Shown: piece by piece, positions 1-7,278 of the stretch
Numbering within the stretch: the first letter of the stretch is position 1
How the letters are laid out: every line of letters begins with the position of its first letter
From: an uncultured Ruminococcus sp.
GTDB taxonomy: Bacteria > Bacillota > Clostridia > Oscillospirales > CAG-272
Assembly (NCBI GenBank): GCA_902766575.1
Contig: CACXED010000075.1
Coordinates: 1 to 15,226 of the forward strand
DNA length: 15,226 nucleotides
Reading direction: 5' to 3'
Made by a program: the position numbers and the translations under genes
Notes under the pieces: generated by a model
The model's database searches: none
Told to the model about the DNA's origin: nothing
Seen by the model: the letters and a program-made list of their open reading frames with translations, nothing else

Positions 1-48
1 ATATTTTCTGTCGTTTGACAAGATGGAGTGCTGTTTTTGCGTTTGAAT

Positions 49-1059
49 CTATTTCTGCGCCGGAGCGGCGATGAGCAGACGCAGATTTCCGTCTATTCTC
101 AGCTCACCCGAGTCGGCGGCTATGAAGAAGCTGTCTCCGGCGCTGAGGCTGACCGAGCCGTCTCTGTCGGAGATGGCTCCTTCCCCCTCGATTACCGCTC
201 CGATGATCGGTGAAGCATATTCATCTTCGCCAATCGTCAGCGAGCTGTCCGTTCTGCATTCGTCGAGCCTGAATTTGTCGGTAAGCTCAGCGCCTATAAC
301 ATTTATGACCGAATTCTGCGGGCAGACCTTCCGGCGATAGAATTTCTCTCTCAGCCTGTCGGGAGTATAGGTCGTGTAATCGAAAACGTCGAACATTCTC
401 TCAAAGCCGAGACCGCAATGTATCCGGCGCTCGGGGAGAGCTCTGCCGCCGGGAGTTATCCGCTCGGTCACGACCATCAGGTCTGTCGGCTCCTGAAGCT
501 CGGCGACGAGACAGTTTCCGCCTATCGCGTGCGGAACTCCGCCGTCAACATACCAGACGTCGCCCGGCGAAAGCTCGATTCTGTGCATCATCGAGAGCAT
601 TTTCGGAATATCCTGACGTTCGAAGCAGTCGATCCAGTCCTCGCGCGTGACTCCCTCTCGAAATCCGAGATAGACGTGCGCGCCCGGATCGGTTGAGATA
701 ACATACCAGCACTCGGCTTTTCCATAGCGCGAGCCGAGATTCTCACGCGCGAACTCAGCCGTCGGGTGAGCCTGAACCGCGAGCCGCTCCGAAGCGTCGA
801 GCAGCTTCAGTAATATCGGCAGACTTTCAAGCCCCCCGAGATATTTTGGATTTTCACGAATAATATCGGCGAGCAGCCTCCCGTCCCGCGCCTTTGATAG
901 CCCCTCTGTCGGATCGTCCGGATTCCCCGTAGCCGTGAGCGAAGCCGCCCATTCCTCCGGACGGTAGCCGTCCGGAAGCTCCTTTTTGCGAAGTCTGTCT
1001 ATTCTGTGACCGCCGAGATAGCTCCGCTTAACTCTGTTTGAAAAGCATGGAATAATCAT
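49..1059 (-). CDS. manA: Class I mannose-6-phosphate isomerase
   Basis: Cytosolic zinc-dependent isomerase interconverting mannose 6-phosphate and fructose 6-phosphate, which feeds released mannose into glycolysis. The 336-residue length fits the short bacterial class I enzymes. The four metal ligands known for this family are visible: Gln96 and His98 in VQAHP, Glu116 in GKAECWYV, and His177 in GGVPHAIGGN; the ELQEPTDLMVVTER block (about 187-200) matches the conserved segment that ends in the catalytic Arg. A C-terminal cupin-like region follows. The ATG overlaps the stop of the upstream glycosidase gene (ATGA), with an AGGTGA ribosome binding site 7 nt before it, so the two are translationally coupled. 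It is the last gene of the araC-type/GH5/manA minus-strand unit. The 48 bases beyond its stop show no clear terminator. No mannose kinase gene is in the window, so phosphorylation must be supplied elsewhere, for example by a PTS or a ROK kinase. Confidence 0.92.
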   Translation of the reverse strand: MIIPCFSNRVKRSYLGGHRIDRLRKKELPDGYRPEEWAASLTATGNPDDPTEGLSKARDGRLLADIIRENPKYLGGLESLPILLKLLDASERLAVQAHPTAEFARENLGSRYGKAECWYVISTDPGAHVYLGFREGVTREDWIDCFERQDIPKMLSMMHRIELSPGDVWYVDGGVPHAIGGNCLVAELQEPTDLMVVTERITPGGRALPERRIHCGLGFERMFDVFDYTTYTPDRLREKFYRRKVCPQNSVINVIGAELTDKFRLDECRTDSSLTIGEDEYASPIIGAVIEGEGAISDRDGSVSLSAGDSFFIAADSGELRIDGNLRLLIAAPAQK

Positions 1060-2945
1060 TCAATCACCTCAAAAATTACCGCGTCGTGAGCCGGTACAGC
1101 CTTTCCTCCGCGATGATATTTTACGAGACGCCAGCCGTCTGAAAGCTCAAACCCAGCGTCGGAATCGCTGTCGGAATAGTTTACCGCGATAATCAGCCGT
1201 CTGTTTTCGCCGATGATATGCTCTGTGGTCAGAACCGAGCGGCTGAGACTCCTGACCGCGCGGGCAGAGCTTGCGTCTGCGGCGAATTTTTCGTAGAATC
1301 GGAAGTAGGGCTTTGCGTCGTCGGCAAAGCAGCCGGCGCGGTCGCCGAGCTGCCATTCGAGCGGAAAGGTGAGGAAATAGATGTAACCCTTTCCGTACCT
1401 GTTTTTCACGAATACCGGACGGCCGTCCTCACCGGTCGCAAGCACCTCGCAGGTATCGGCGACCGACTCGATATTGTATCTGTAATTGCCGCCGAGCATG
1501 AACTCCTCGCCGTCGAGCGTTATCTTTTCCTGACCGCCGCGTTCGCGCGAGGCTATCGTCAGTCCGGTCAGCTCGGGTATGCGTCTGAAAAGCGTGTCTC
1601 CGAGCGAGAAATATAGCGACGCGCCGTTTCTCACCTTTTCGAGCAGCTCGTTCAGCCTGTGTAAGAATATCGGCTTGCTTGAAAATACGCTCGGCAGTAT
1701 GTAGAGCTTTGCGTCTGGGAGCTTATCCTCTGCGTGGGCAAAGCGCAGATCGAGGTTCGCCTGTTTTGCGAGGATAAACACGCTGTCGAGCAGCGTAATC
1801 GGATTTTTTGTCTCGCGCGGAACGATGCAGACCGCCTCCTCGGTGTGACGCGGCAGCTCGGCGTATTCAAAGCTATTAAGGAACTCATCGAACTCCTTTG
1901 CGACCTTTGCGATCGGCTTCGGCGAGCCGTCGGCGCGGAAAAAGCCGTAGTCGCTGCCGTAGTTGTTCCAGTCGTAGGGCGCGTAGTCGAGCTGTCCCTG
2001 GTCGAACGCGCACCACCAGAACATACCGTGATTGCCCTGCGCAAAGGCTGACCAGAGCATAGTGCGCAGAAACTCCGCCTCGGTTTTCTCGCTGTTATTG
2101 TTGTAGCCGATAGAGCCGACCTCTTCGATAAAGGCGGGCTTTCCGCCGAGCGTTTCGTAAAGCGTCGCCCGCAAAGCCGGGTCGATCTCTCCGCGCATCG
2201 AGTTCAGCGGGTCGATTGAGGTTGACGAGAAAATCTGATACGGATGTGTGGTTGTGACGTCGAGAAGCTCCGCAGTGTCGCGCAGATTGAACGCCTCACG
2301 GTCAAGCCCACAGTTGTCAAAGCCCGAGATTATCGGTCTTGTCGGGTCGGACTCGCGTATCGCCGAGGTTATCGCGTGAGTCCAGATATAGCCTTGATCG
2401 GGCTGGATGCCTGCGAGATTGCTGCACTCGTTTCCGAGATCCCAGGCGGCGATAGCCGGCTCGTCCTTAAACCGCTTGACAAAATAGCGGACGAATTTTA
2501 TCTCCCACTTGATAACCGACGGGTCGGCAAGCGGATTTTTCCCGATGAAAGCCTCGGGACAGTAGTAGCGGAAGTTCATGTGTCCGGTGATAAGTCCGAC
2601 TATCAGCTTCATGCCGTACTTGTCGGCGAGCTCGCAGAAGCGCTTGAAATGTCGGCAGGCCTCCTCGCTGACTCCAGCCTGTCCGGCTTCCGTGTCGGGG
2701 AGCGGAATCTCGCCGGGCAGCATACGGTACTCGTAGACCGTCATGTTAGCCATAATCGCCCTTAGCGGCTGAAATTCGCTCCAGACGAGGAACATTCTCA
2801 GCTCGCGTATGCCGTGTGAGGACAGCTTTCTGAAGTCCTCCTCGACTACGCTCTCGTCCCAGTCCGACCACATATTGATAGAATTTTTCGACGCCCAGTA
2901 GTTAGCGCCGACGTGAAATTTATTGTCGCGAAGATAGTTTGTCAT
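1056..2945 (-). CDS. GH5-like glycosidase with GATase-like domain, probable beta-mannosidase
   Basis: A 629-residue clan GH-A retaining glycosidase. Residues about 8-360 form the (beta/alpha)8 barrel, with WDLGNE (Glu173, likely acid/base) and FIEEVG (Glu275, likely nucleophile by analogy with the GEFG motif of GH5). Residues about 370-530 resemble the GATase1-like trimerisation domain of GH42 enzymes (alternating beta strands, then YGKGYIYFLTFPLEWQL). A short beta-sandwich ends the protein. No signal peptide is seen, so it acts in the cytoplasm on imported oligosaccharides. From memory, GH5_18 enzymes, which cleave the Man-beta-1,4-GlcNAc core of N-glycans, combine a barrel with GATase-like and beta-sandwich domains, and the neighbouring GH38 and mannose-6-P isomerase genes support that reading. 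The substrate remains inference; a beta-mannanase or other GH5 activity is possible. The start was placed at the ATG preceded by GGGAGGA; an in-frame ATG 18 codons upstream adds a poorly conserved-looking tail. Confidence 0.82.
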   Translation of the reverse strand: MTNYLRDNKFHVGANYWASKNSINMWSDWDESVVEEDFRKLSSHGIRELRMFLVWSEFQPLRAIMANMTVYEYRMLPGEIPLPDTEAGQAGVSEEACRHFKRFCELADKYGMKLIVGLITGHMNFRYYCPEAFIGKNPLADPSVIKWEIKFVRYFVKRFKDEPAIAAWDLGNECSNLAGIQPDQGYIWTHAITSAIRESDPTRPIISGFDNCGLDREAFNLRDTAELLDVTTTHPYQIFSSTSIDPLNSMRGEIDPALRATLYETLGGKPAFIEEVGSIGYNNNSEKTEAEFLRTMLWSAFAQGNHGMFWWCAFDQGQLDYAPYDWNNYGSDYGFFRADGSPKPIAKVAKEFDEFLNSFEYAELPRHTEEAVCIVPRETKNPITLLDSVFILAKQANLDLRFAHAEDKLPDAKLYILPSVFSSKPIFLHRLNELLEKVRNGASLYFSLGDTLFRRIPELTGLTIASRERGGQEKITLDGEEFMLGGNYRYNIESVADTCEVLATGEDGRPVFVKNRYGKGYIYFLTFPLEWQLGDRAGCFADDAKPYFRFYEKFAADASSARAVRSLSRSVLTTEHIIGENRRLIIAVNYSDSDSDAGFELSDGWRLVKYHRGGKAVPAHDAVIFEVIE

Positions 2946-2952
2946 GATGTTT

Positions 2953-2959
2953 TCCTCCC
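2953..2959 (-). promoter_or_regulatory. Ribosome binding site that sets the GH5 start
   Basis: GGGAGGA, read on the minus strand, ends 7 nt before the ATG at 2945. The alternative ATG at 2999 has only AGGTG at a short 4-nt spacing, so translation is more likely to begin at 2945. Confidence 0.7.
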
Positions 2960-3014
2960 TGATGTACAGCGGATTAAATATGGTATTATCATTTATCACC
3001 TAAAAATTACGAAG

Positions 3015-3875
3015 CTATCGGAAATTTCTGAACTTACCGGGATTCATACCGGTATACCGCTTGAAGCTGCGCCAAAACTGCTGTCTGGAGCTGTATCCGA
3101 CAGTCTGCGCAATATCGGAAAAAGTCATGTCAGTGTCTTTCAGAAGCTGCTTTGCGTATTCGATGCGAAGCTCCGTGATCTTCTCGGTGTAGGACATTCC
3201 ATAGTATTTCTGCATCAGTCGGCTGAAATGGCGGCGGGAGATATTCATTTTTTCAATGATTTCCTCGACGCTCGGAGCCCTGTCATATGCAAAGAATATC
3301 GAGTCGAGCGTGGATTTGACGTCCGAGATTCCGGGCTTTTCAAGTTGTATAGCCTTATCCGGCTTTTCAATATTGGCGCAGAATCTTGCGAGCTTGAGTA
3401 TAAGCTCGCAGAACAGAAACTCGAGCGCCTTTTTGTATCCCGGCAGCTTTGAGCAGGCTTCGGCAAGCATCTCCTTTACGACGGTCAGTATTTCGATATC
3501 GCAGCGGGTAACAAAGAACCGATTATCCGTGACAGATTTTATAAGTCTTGTCTCAGAGGAATCCGAGCCGCTTTGAGGCTTATATTCAAGATTGAACCTC
3601 ACGCAGTATTCGTCCATTGAGTTCTCGGCGCCGGAGCTTTGTCCGTGGTAGACTTCGGGACCGGTCAGGCAGGTTGTACCGGCTGTCATGTCGTATTTTT
3701 CATTTTGCGTATAGAGGATCCCGTTTCCTTCGCTGATGCAGTGAAGCTCGTAAATTGTGTGCATATGGGGCATCACATACCAGGGCTTCCTCGGCTCGGA
3801 ATAACCTATATGGTGAAGCTCGGCAACATAGTCGCCGAATCTGACGTTTATATCCAAGAAGTTGAAGCTGAGCAC
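3015..3875 (-). CDS. AraC/XylS-family transcriptional regulator
   Basis: A 286-residue one-component regulator. The N-terminal half is a cupin sugar-sensing domain; its PHMHTIYELH segment (His37, His39, Glu43) is typical of AraC-type beta-barrel domains. Residues about 188-286 are the double helix-turn-helix DNA-binding domain, ending in the family signature DIAQTVGYSSRQQFWRSFKRYTGMNPGKFR. Translation starts at GTG, preceded by GGAGAG at 6 nt; the nearby ATG codons are out of frame. It is the first gene of the minus-strand unit with the GH5 gene (69-nt gap) and manA, and it is divergent from the GH38 gene. It probably activates both units in response to a mannose-containing ligand, but the ligand is inference. 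Confidence 0.93.
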   Translation of the reverse strand: MLSFNFLDINVRFGDYVAELHHIGYSEPRKPWYVMPHMHTIYELHCISEGNGILYTQNEKYDMTAGTTCLTGPEVYHGQSSGAENSMDEYCVRFNLEYKPQSGSDSSETRLIKSVTDNRFFVTRCDIEILTVVKEMLAEACSKLPGYKKALEFLFCELILKLARFCANIEKPDKAIQLEKPGISDVKSTLDSIFFAYDRAPSVEEIIEKMNISRRHFSRLMQKYYGMSYTEKITELRIEYAKQLLKDTDMTFSDIAQTVGYSSRQQFWRSFKRYTGMNPGKFRNFR

Positions 3876-3910
3876 GGCAAGCTCTCCATTCCATCGAATT
3901 TCCCGAAAAT

Positions 3911-3939
3911 ATTATATCACTCGGATCGGGTTGTGTCAA
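3911..3939 (-). promoter_or_regulatory. Sigma-A promoter of the regulator/GH5/manA unit
   Basis: On the minus strand the -35 is TTGACA (3934-3939) and the -10 is TATAAT (3911-3916), separated by exactly 17 bp, with TG one base before the -10. This is a full consensus match about 35 nt upstream of the GTG start of the regulator gene. Confidence 0.85.
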
Positions 3940-3949
3940 CAGGAGATAT

Positions 3950-3980
3950 CAGAATGAGACATACTAAAACAGAATCGGTC
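3950..3980. promoter_or_regulatory. Candidate AraC-type operator (direct repeat)
   Basis: CAGAATGAGAC (3950-3960) recurs as CAGAATCGGTC (3970-3980), matching at 8 of 11 positions and spaced 20 bp start to start, about two helical turns. Paired direct half-sites with this spacing are typical of AraC-family operators. It lies between the two divergent -35 boxes, with the right half-site ending 11 bp before the GH38 promoter -35. Binding by the adjacent regulator is inferred. Confidence 0.5.
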
Positions 3981-3991
3981 CTTTGCGATGC

Positions 3992-4020
3992 TTGACAGCG
4001 ACGGTTACTTATGGTACAAT
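3992..4020 (+). promoter_or_regulatory. Sigma-A promoter of the GH38 gene
   Basis: TTGACA (3992-3997), 17-bp spacer, TACAAT (4015-4020). The predicted start of transcription near 4027 leaves a 41-nt leader. The promoter overlaps an in-frame ATG at 4011, which rules that codon out as the translation start. Confidence 0.85.
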
Positions 4021-4067
4021 ATTCTCAATTTAACAACTGCCGATTTTACGGCAGAACGGAGATCATT

Positions 4068-6536
4068 ATGAAAAAACTTCTCTATCAGATCAGCACGCAT
4101 TGGGACCGCGAGTGGTATCGACAGTTTCAGGGGTTCAGATATTATCTTGTCGAAATGGTCGATAAGCTCCTCGACACGCTCGAAAAGGGCGGGATTCCGG
4201 AATTTGTTTTCGACGGTCAGACTATTGTGCTTGAGGATTATCTCGAGGTGCGCCCCGAAAACCGAGCCCGGCTTGAAGCTCTCATCCGCGCGGGAAAGCT
4301 GAAAATCGGTCCCTGGTATGTGATGCCCGACGAACTTATAGTTTCCGGCGAGGGACTTATCGAAAATCTGCTTGTCGGTCAGAATGATTCGCGTGAATTT
4401 GGGGTTAAAACCTGGAAATGCGGCTATGTCTGCGATATTTTCGGCCACATTGCGAGCCTGCCGCAGATTTTTAACGGCTTTGGAATCGGATGCGCATATC
4501 TGGGTCGGGGAATATCCCGGCTGCCGAACGGCTCGGTCTTTCTGTGGCGTTCTCCGGACGGGAGCGAATGTGTCGTCTGCAAGGACAACTACGCGAACTT
4601 CAAGCGCGGATTTGACGCTTCGCCCGACAAAGCGAAATTCCTCGCCGACAGGCTCGGAGACAATGAAATCGCCGTCGTGAATTATTCCGACGATCACGCG
4701 GTGATAAGCGACCGGACGCTTGAGTTTTCCCGGGCGGTCGGCGAATGTGATCGGACGCTTGGCGGGCTCTGCGAGCTGTCAGAGATATCGCATGATGGGC
4801 TTCAAGTAATATCTGGCGAGCTTATAGAAACGGCTCATTCGCCGTCGGATTTCCGCGCGGTCACAGGCTCGATCTCGTCCTATTACCCGCTCAAGCGGCA
4901 GAACGATCTGACCGAAAAGCTGCTCTGGCATGAGACCGCTCCGCTCATCGTTATGGGCGAGCTCTGCGGTATTCTTGAGAATAAGCGGAAATTTTTCGAT
5001 ATAGCGCGGAAATATCTTCTGAAAAACCATCCGCATGACTCGATCTGCGGCTGTTCGATAGACGCGGTTCATGAGGATATGCCGTACAGATTCAGTCAGG
5101 CGCAGGCTATCGGCAATGTAATAAATGAAGAATTTCGCACAAAGCTCGCGCGCACAGTCACGCCGGACGGCAGCTTTACCATCACTGTTGTAAATACGCG
5201 GCTTCATATGCTGAGCGGTGTTTTCACACTCAGAATAGATTTCCCGCTCAAATGGGGGAGCGTTTACACCGATAATGTCGGTTATCAGAATTATAATACC
5301 TTCACCGTTCTCGACAGCTCGGGCAGAGAGCTGCCCTATCAGATTCTGAAAATCGAGCGCGGAGTTGAAACCTACGAAAGACAGGACGTTATCCGCGTCA
5401 ATCGCTATACGATCGCGCTTGAAGCGAGCCTGCTTCCGTTCGGCTTCACGCAGTTCAGAATCGAGCCGAAAGACAAAAGGCGAGCGATACCTCCGCGCTC
5501 ACCCGAGTCAAACCGCGCTGAAAACGAGTATCTTTCGCTCGTTATCGAGCCGGACGGAAGCCTGACAATCACCGATAAGGCGACCGGGAAAAGCTATCGT
5601 CAGCTTTACAAATTTATCGACGACGGAGATGCTGGCAACGGTTGGTTCTATGAACCGGCGGCGTTTGACGAGCCGAGAGTCATTTCGTCGGCGGCTGAGA
5701 GAATCGAGGTTATCCATTCCGGCGAGCTTGTAAATACTTTCCGCGTGACAACCCGGATGGAGATTCCGCATAGGCTCGACAGCGAAAGGAAAATTCGCTC
5801 GGAGGATTACCTGCCGCTCGAAATCACAAGTGAGATAACTCTCCGTAAAGGACAAAGGTTCGTCGAATTTGCGGCGGCGATAGATAATCGCTCGTCCGAG
5901 CATCGGCTGAGGGTCGTATTCCCGAGCGGAGTTCCGGGTGAGAATTATTTTGCGTCGCAGGCGTTCGGCTTTGTGGAGCGCGAGCGCGGGTCGAGCGCCG
6001 AGGGATATGCCGGTCGCGAGACCGAATACTGCGAAAAGAACACCTCCGGTATAGTCGGCGTGGACGGCGTCGCTTTTGTGGGAGCTGAGGGATTCCATGA
6101 AGGCGGAGTTTATCCGGACGGCACGATCTCGATGACCATGCTCCGTAGCGTCGGAAAAATGTTTCATCAGCCCGATGCGGAGTATTCAAAGCTGATCGGA
6201 AAGTTAGAATATCGCTTCGCCCTCGCGTTCGGCTGCGAAAGAACCGAGCTTCTTGAGATACAGCGCGGCTTTGACCCGCTGATCACGGCTGCCGCGGCGA
6301 TTCCCGAGCGGAGCTTCATGTCGGTTCACGACAGACGAATATTCGACAGTATCGTAAAGCCCGCGGAAAACGGCAGGGGCTACATTGTCCGGCTCCTTAA
6401 CCCGACCGGTGAAACGATCGACAGCGGGTTTGAGAGTGAACTGAATGTCGCTGAAGCCCGGCTCGACGAGACCCTAAAGGATAAAACAAGCCTCGAGCTT
6501 GCGCCGTATGAGATAAAGACGCTTATGCTTGAATAA
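4068..6536 (+). CDS. GH38 alpha-mannosidase
   Basis: An 822-residue cytosolic retaining alpha-mannosidase of the bacterial GH38 type. Motifs seen: HWDREWY (His11 and Asp13, zinc ligands), CGYVCDIFGH with Asp123 as the expected nucleophile that also binds metal, NYSDDH (about 206-210), and KNHPHDSICGCS (His321, His323) closing the metal site. The catalytic barrel and three-helix bundle occupy roughly residues 1-370; the rest is the GH38 C-terminal beta-sandwich region. There is no signal peptide, so the substrate must be imported. The start is the ATG preceded by GGAGA at 5 nt; an upstream in-frame ATG overlaps the -10 box. It is divergent from the regulator/GH5/manA unit and probably trims alpha-linked mannose before the GH5 enzyme acts on the beta-mannosidic core. 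Linkage specificity cannot be read from the sequence. Confidence 0.93.
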   Translation: MKKLLYQISTHWDREWYRQFQGFRYYLVEMVDKLLDTLEKGGIPEFVFDGQTIVLEDYLEVRPENRARLEALIRAGKLKIGPWYVMPDELIVSGEGLIENLLVGQNDSREFGVKTWKCGYVCDIFGHIASLPQIFNGFGIGCAYLGRGISRLPNGSVFLWRSPDGSECVVCKDNYANFKRGFDASPDKAKFLADRLGDNEIAVVNYSDDHAVISDRTLEFSRAVGECDRTLGGLCELSEISHDGLQVISGELIETAHSPSDFRAVTGSISSYYPLKRQNDLTEKLLWHETAPLIVMGELCGILENKRKFFDIARKYLLKNHPHDSICGCSIDAVHEDMPYRFSQAQAIGNVINEEFRTKLARTVTPDGSFTITVVNTRLHMLSGVFTLRIDFPLKWGSVYTDNVGYQNYNTFTVLDSSGRELPYQILKIERGVETYERQDVIRVNRYTIALEASLLPFGFTQFRIEPKDKRRAIPPRSPESNRAENEYLSLVIEPDGSLTITDKATGKSYRQLYKFIDDGDAGNGWFYEPAAFDEPRVISSAAERIEVIHSGELVNTFRVTTRMEIPHRLDSERKIRSEDYLPLEITSEITLRKGQRFVEFAAAIDNRSSEHRLRVVFPSGVPGENYFASQAFGFVERERGSSAEGYAGRETEYCEKNTSGIVGVDGVAFVGAEGFHEGGVYPDGTISMTMLRSVGKMFHQPDAEYSKLIGKLEYRFALAFGCERTELLEIQRGFDPLITAAAAIPERSFMSVHDRRIFDSIVKPAENGRGYIVRLLNPTGETIDSGFESELNVAEARLDETLKDKTSLELAPYEIKTLMLE

Positions 6537-6646
6537 AAACCTCCTTCTGACGCTAAAAGCCCGACCGCGTCGGCTATGTCAGCGGCGGGAGCATTTTTCT
6601 GATTTTCGGTATTTTCTCCATCCTGTGTATATCTGTAAATGCTCAT
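6537..6646 (-). other. Possible small-gene remnant antisense to the GH38 end
   Basis: Reading leftward from ATG at 6646, with AGGAG 5 nt before it and a TATAAT at 6679-6684, there is an open frame of 36 codons before it runs into the GH38 gene antisense and stops at 6380. The intergenic part reads MSIYRYTQDGENTENQKNAP and so on, which looks like protein, whereas the part over GH38 does not. I do not recognise it. It may be the 5' end of a gene lost when this junction formed, or chance. Confidence 0.25.
6556..6598 (+). terminator. Weak terminator candidate after GH38
   Basis: An imperfect stem (GCCCGACCGC against GCGGCGGGAGC, with bulges) is followed by ATTTTTCT about 60 nt past the GH38 stop. 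A second, more compact hairpin (AGCCCGAC-CGC-GTCGGCT) uses part of the same sequence. Pairing is not strong, so this is tentative. Confidence 0.3.
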
Positions 6647-6765
6647 AAGCTCTCCTGCGTTCGATTTATATATAAATTATTATAAAAAATCCTCCGCATC
6701 AATCGTCAGAGTAATCATTTCCCATCTTTTCGTCATTTTCGCCTATTCCAACCGGGGCGGATTTG

Positions 6766-6774
6766 TGATATCAT
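6766..6774 (+). promoter_or_regulatory. Possible extended -10 before the transporter remnant
   Basis: TGATATCAT matches an extended -10 (TGnTATnAT) 43 nt before the ATG of the remnant. The -35 position (TTCCAA at 6746) is poor. It may be the surviving promoter of the original transporter gene. Confidence 0.35.
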
Positions 6775-6816
6775 TATTTCATAAACTGAAAGGATAGCAC
6801 AGGGTAAATACATTTT

Positions 6817-7236
6817 ATGGAATCAATTATCGCAAAACGGAAATTTCTGCCGCTGTTCGCGCTGATCTGCGCATTTTTATGGGGATGCGGCTTTTCGGTG
6901 GTCAAGACCGGATATGAGCTGTTCGGCATCGGCGGAGAGGGAGCGCAGTCAAAGATACTGTTCGCCGGACTGCGTTTCATCCTCGCCGGAATGATGACGC
7001 TGGGCGTTTTCGCCGTCTCGGAAAAGGGCGCGGCTCGTCAGATTATCCCGACGCTGAAAGCGAACATCTGGGCGATTCTGCTGAAATACAATCCGGTCAG
7101 CGAGGTTGCGGTATACAAATTCGCGGCGCCGGTGTTCCGGCGGGCTAAGCATGATAAAATATACCCGCTCCATTCATATCAATTCATTTTCAGAGTATTG
7201 ACACAATGCAATTTATGTGATATAATGGTCCCATAA
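6817..7236 (+). pseudogene. EamA/DMT-family transporter with internal deletion
   Basis: The first about 85 residues are a recognisable start of a drug/metabolite transporter (EamA): FALICAFLWGCGFSVVKTGY as first membrane helix, then FAGLRFILAGMMTLGVFAV as second. At about residue 87-90 the reading jumps without a frame change into AILLKYNPVSEVAVYKFAAPVF, a segment normally found in the second EamA repeat near residue 220-250 of an intact protein of about 300 residues. After PVF (about 7134) the homology ends and the frame continues into unrelated residues to the stop. So roughly 130 residues in the middle and the last helices are missing and the product cannot be a working transporter. The family's usual length and order are from memory. 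The next gene's promoter lies inside the nominal 3' end of this frame. Confidence 0.75.
7198..7226 (+). promoter_or_regulatory. Consensus sigma-A promoter of the pRiA4b-like gene
   Basis: TTGACA (7198-7203), 17-bp spacer, TATAAT (7221-7226), with TG before the -10. A full consensus match; the predicted transcript starts near 7233, giving a leader of about 46 nt. Confidence 0.85.
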
Positions 7237-7278
7237 ACATTTTAATTCCGCAAAAGAATGGTAAGGGATGTCAGTACA

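Noticed and set aside
1056..2945. Assignment of the glycosidase to GH164
   Set aside because: The barrel plus trimerisation domain is similar, but the distance between the two catalytic Glu residues (about 102) is shorter than I recall for GH164, and the motifs read as GH5.
4011..4067. Upstream in-frame ATG for GH38
   Set aside because: It overlaps the promoter -10 region and lies before the predicted start of transcription; the ATG at 4068 has GGAGA at 5 nt.
4005..4697. Long minus-strand open frame (230 codons) opposite GH38; similar long antisense frames lie opposite GH78 and GH5
   Set aside because: They are frame shadows of high-confidence genes, lack ribosome binding sites and do not look like known proteins.
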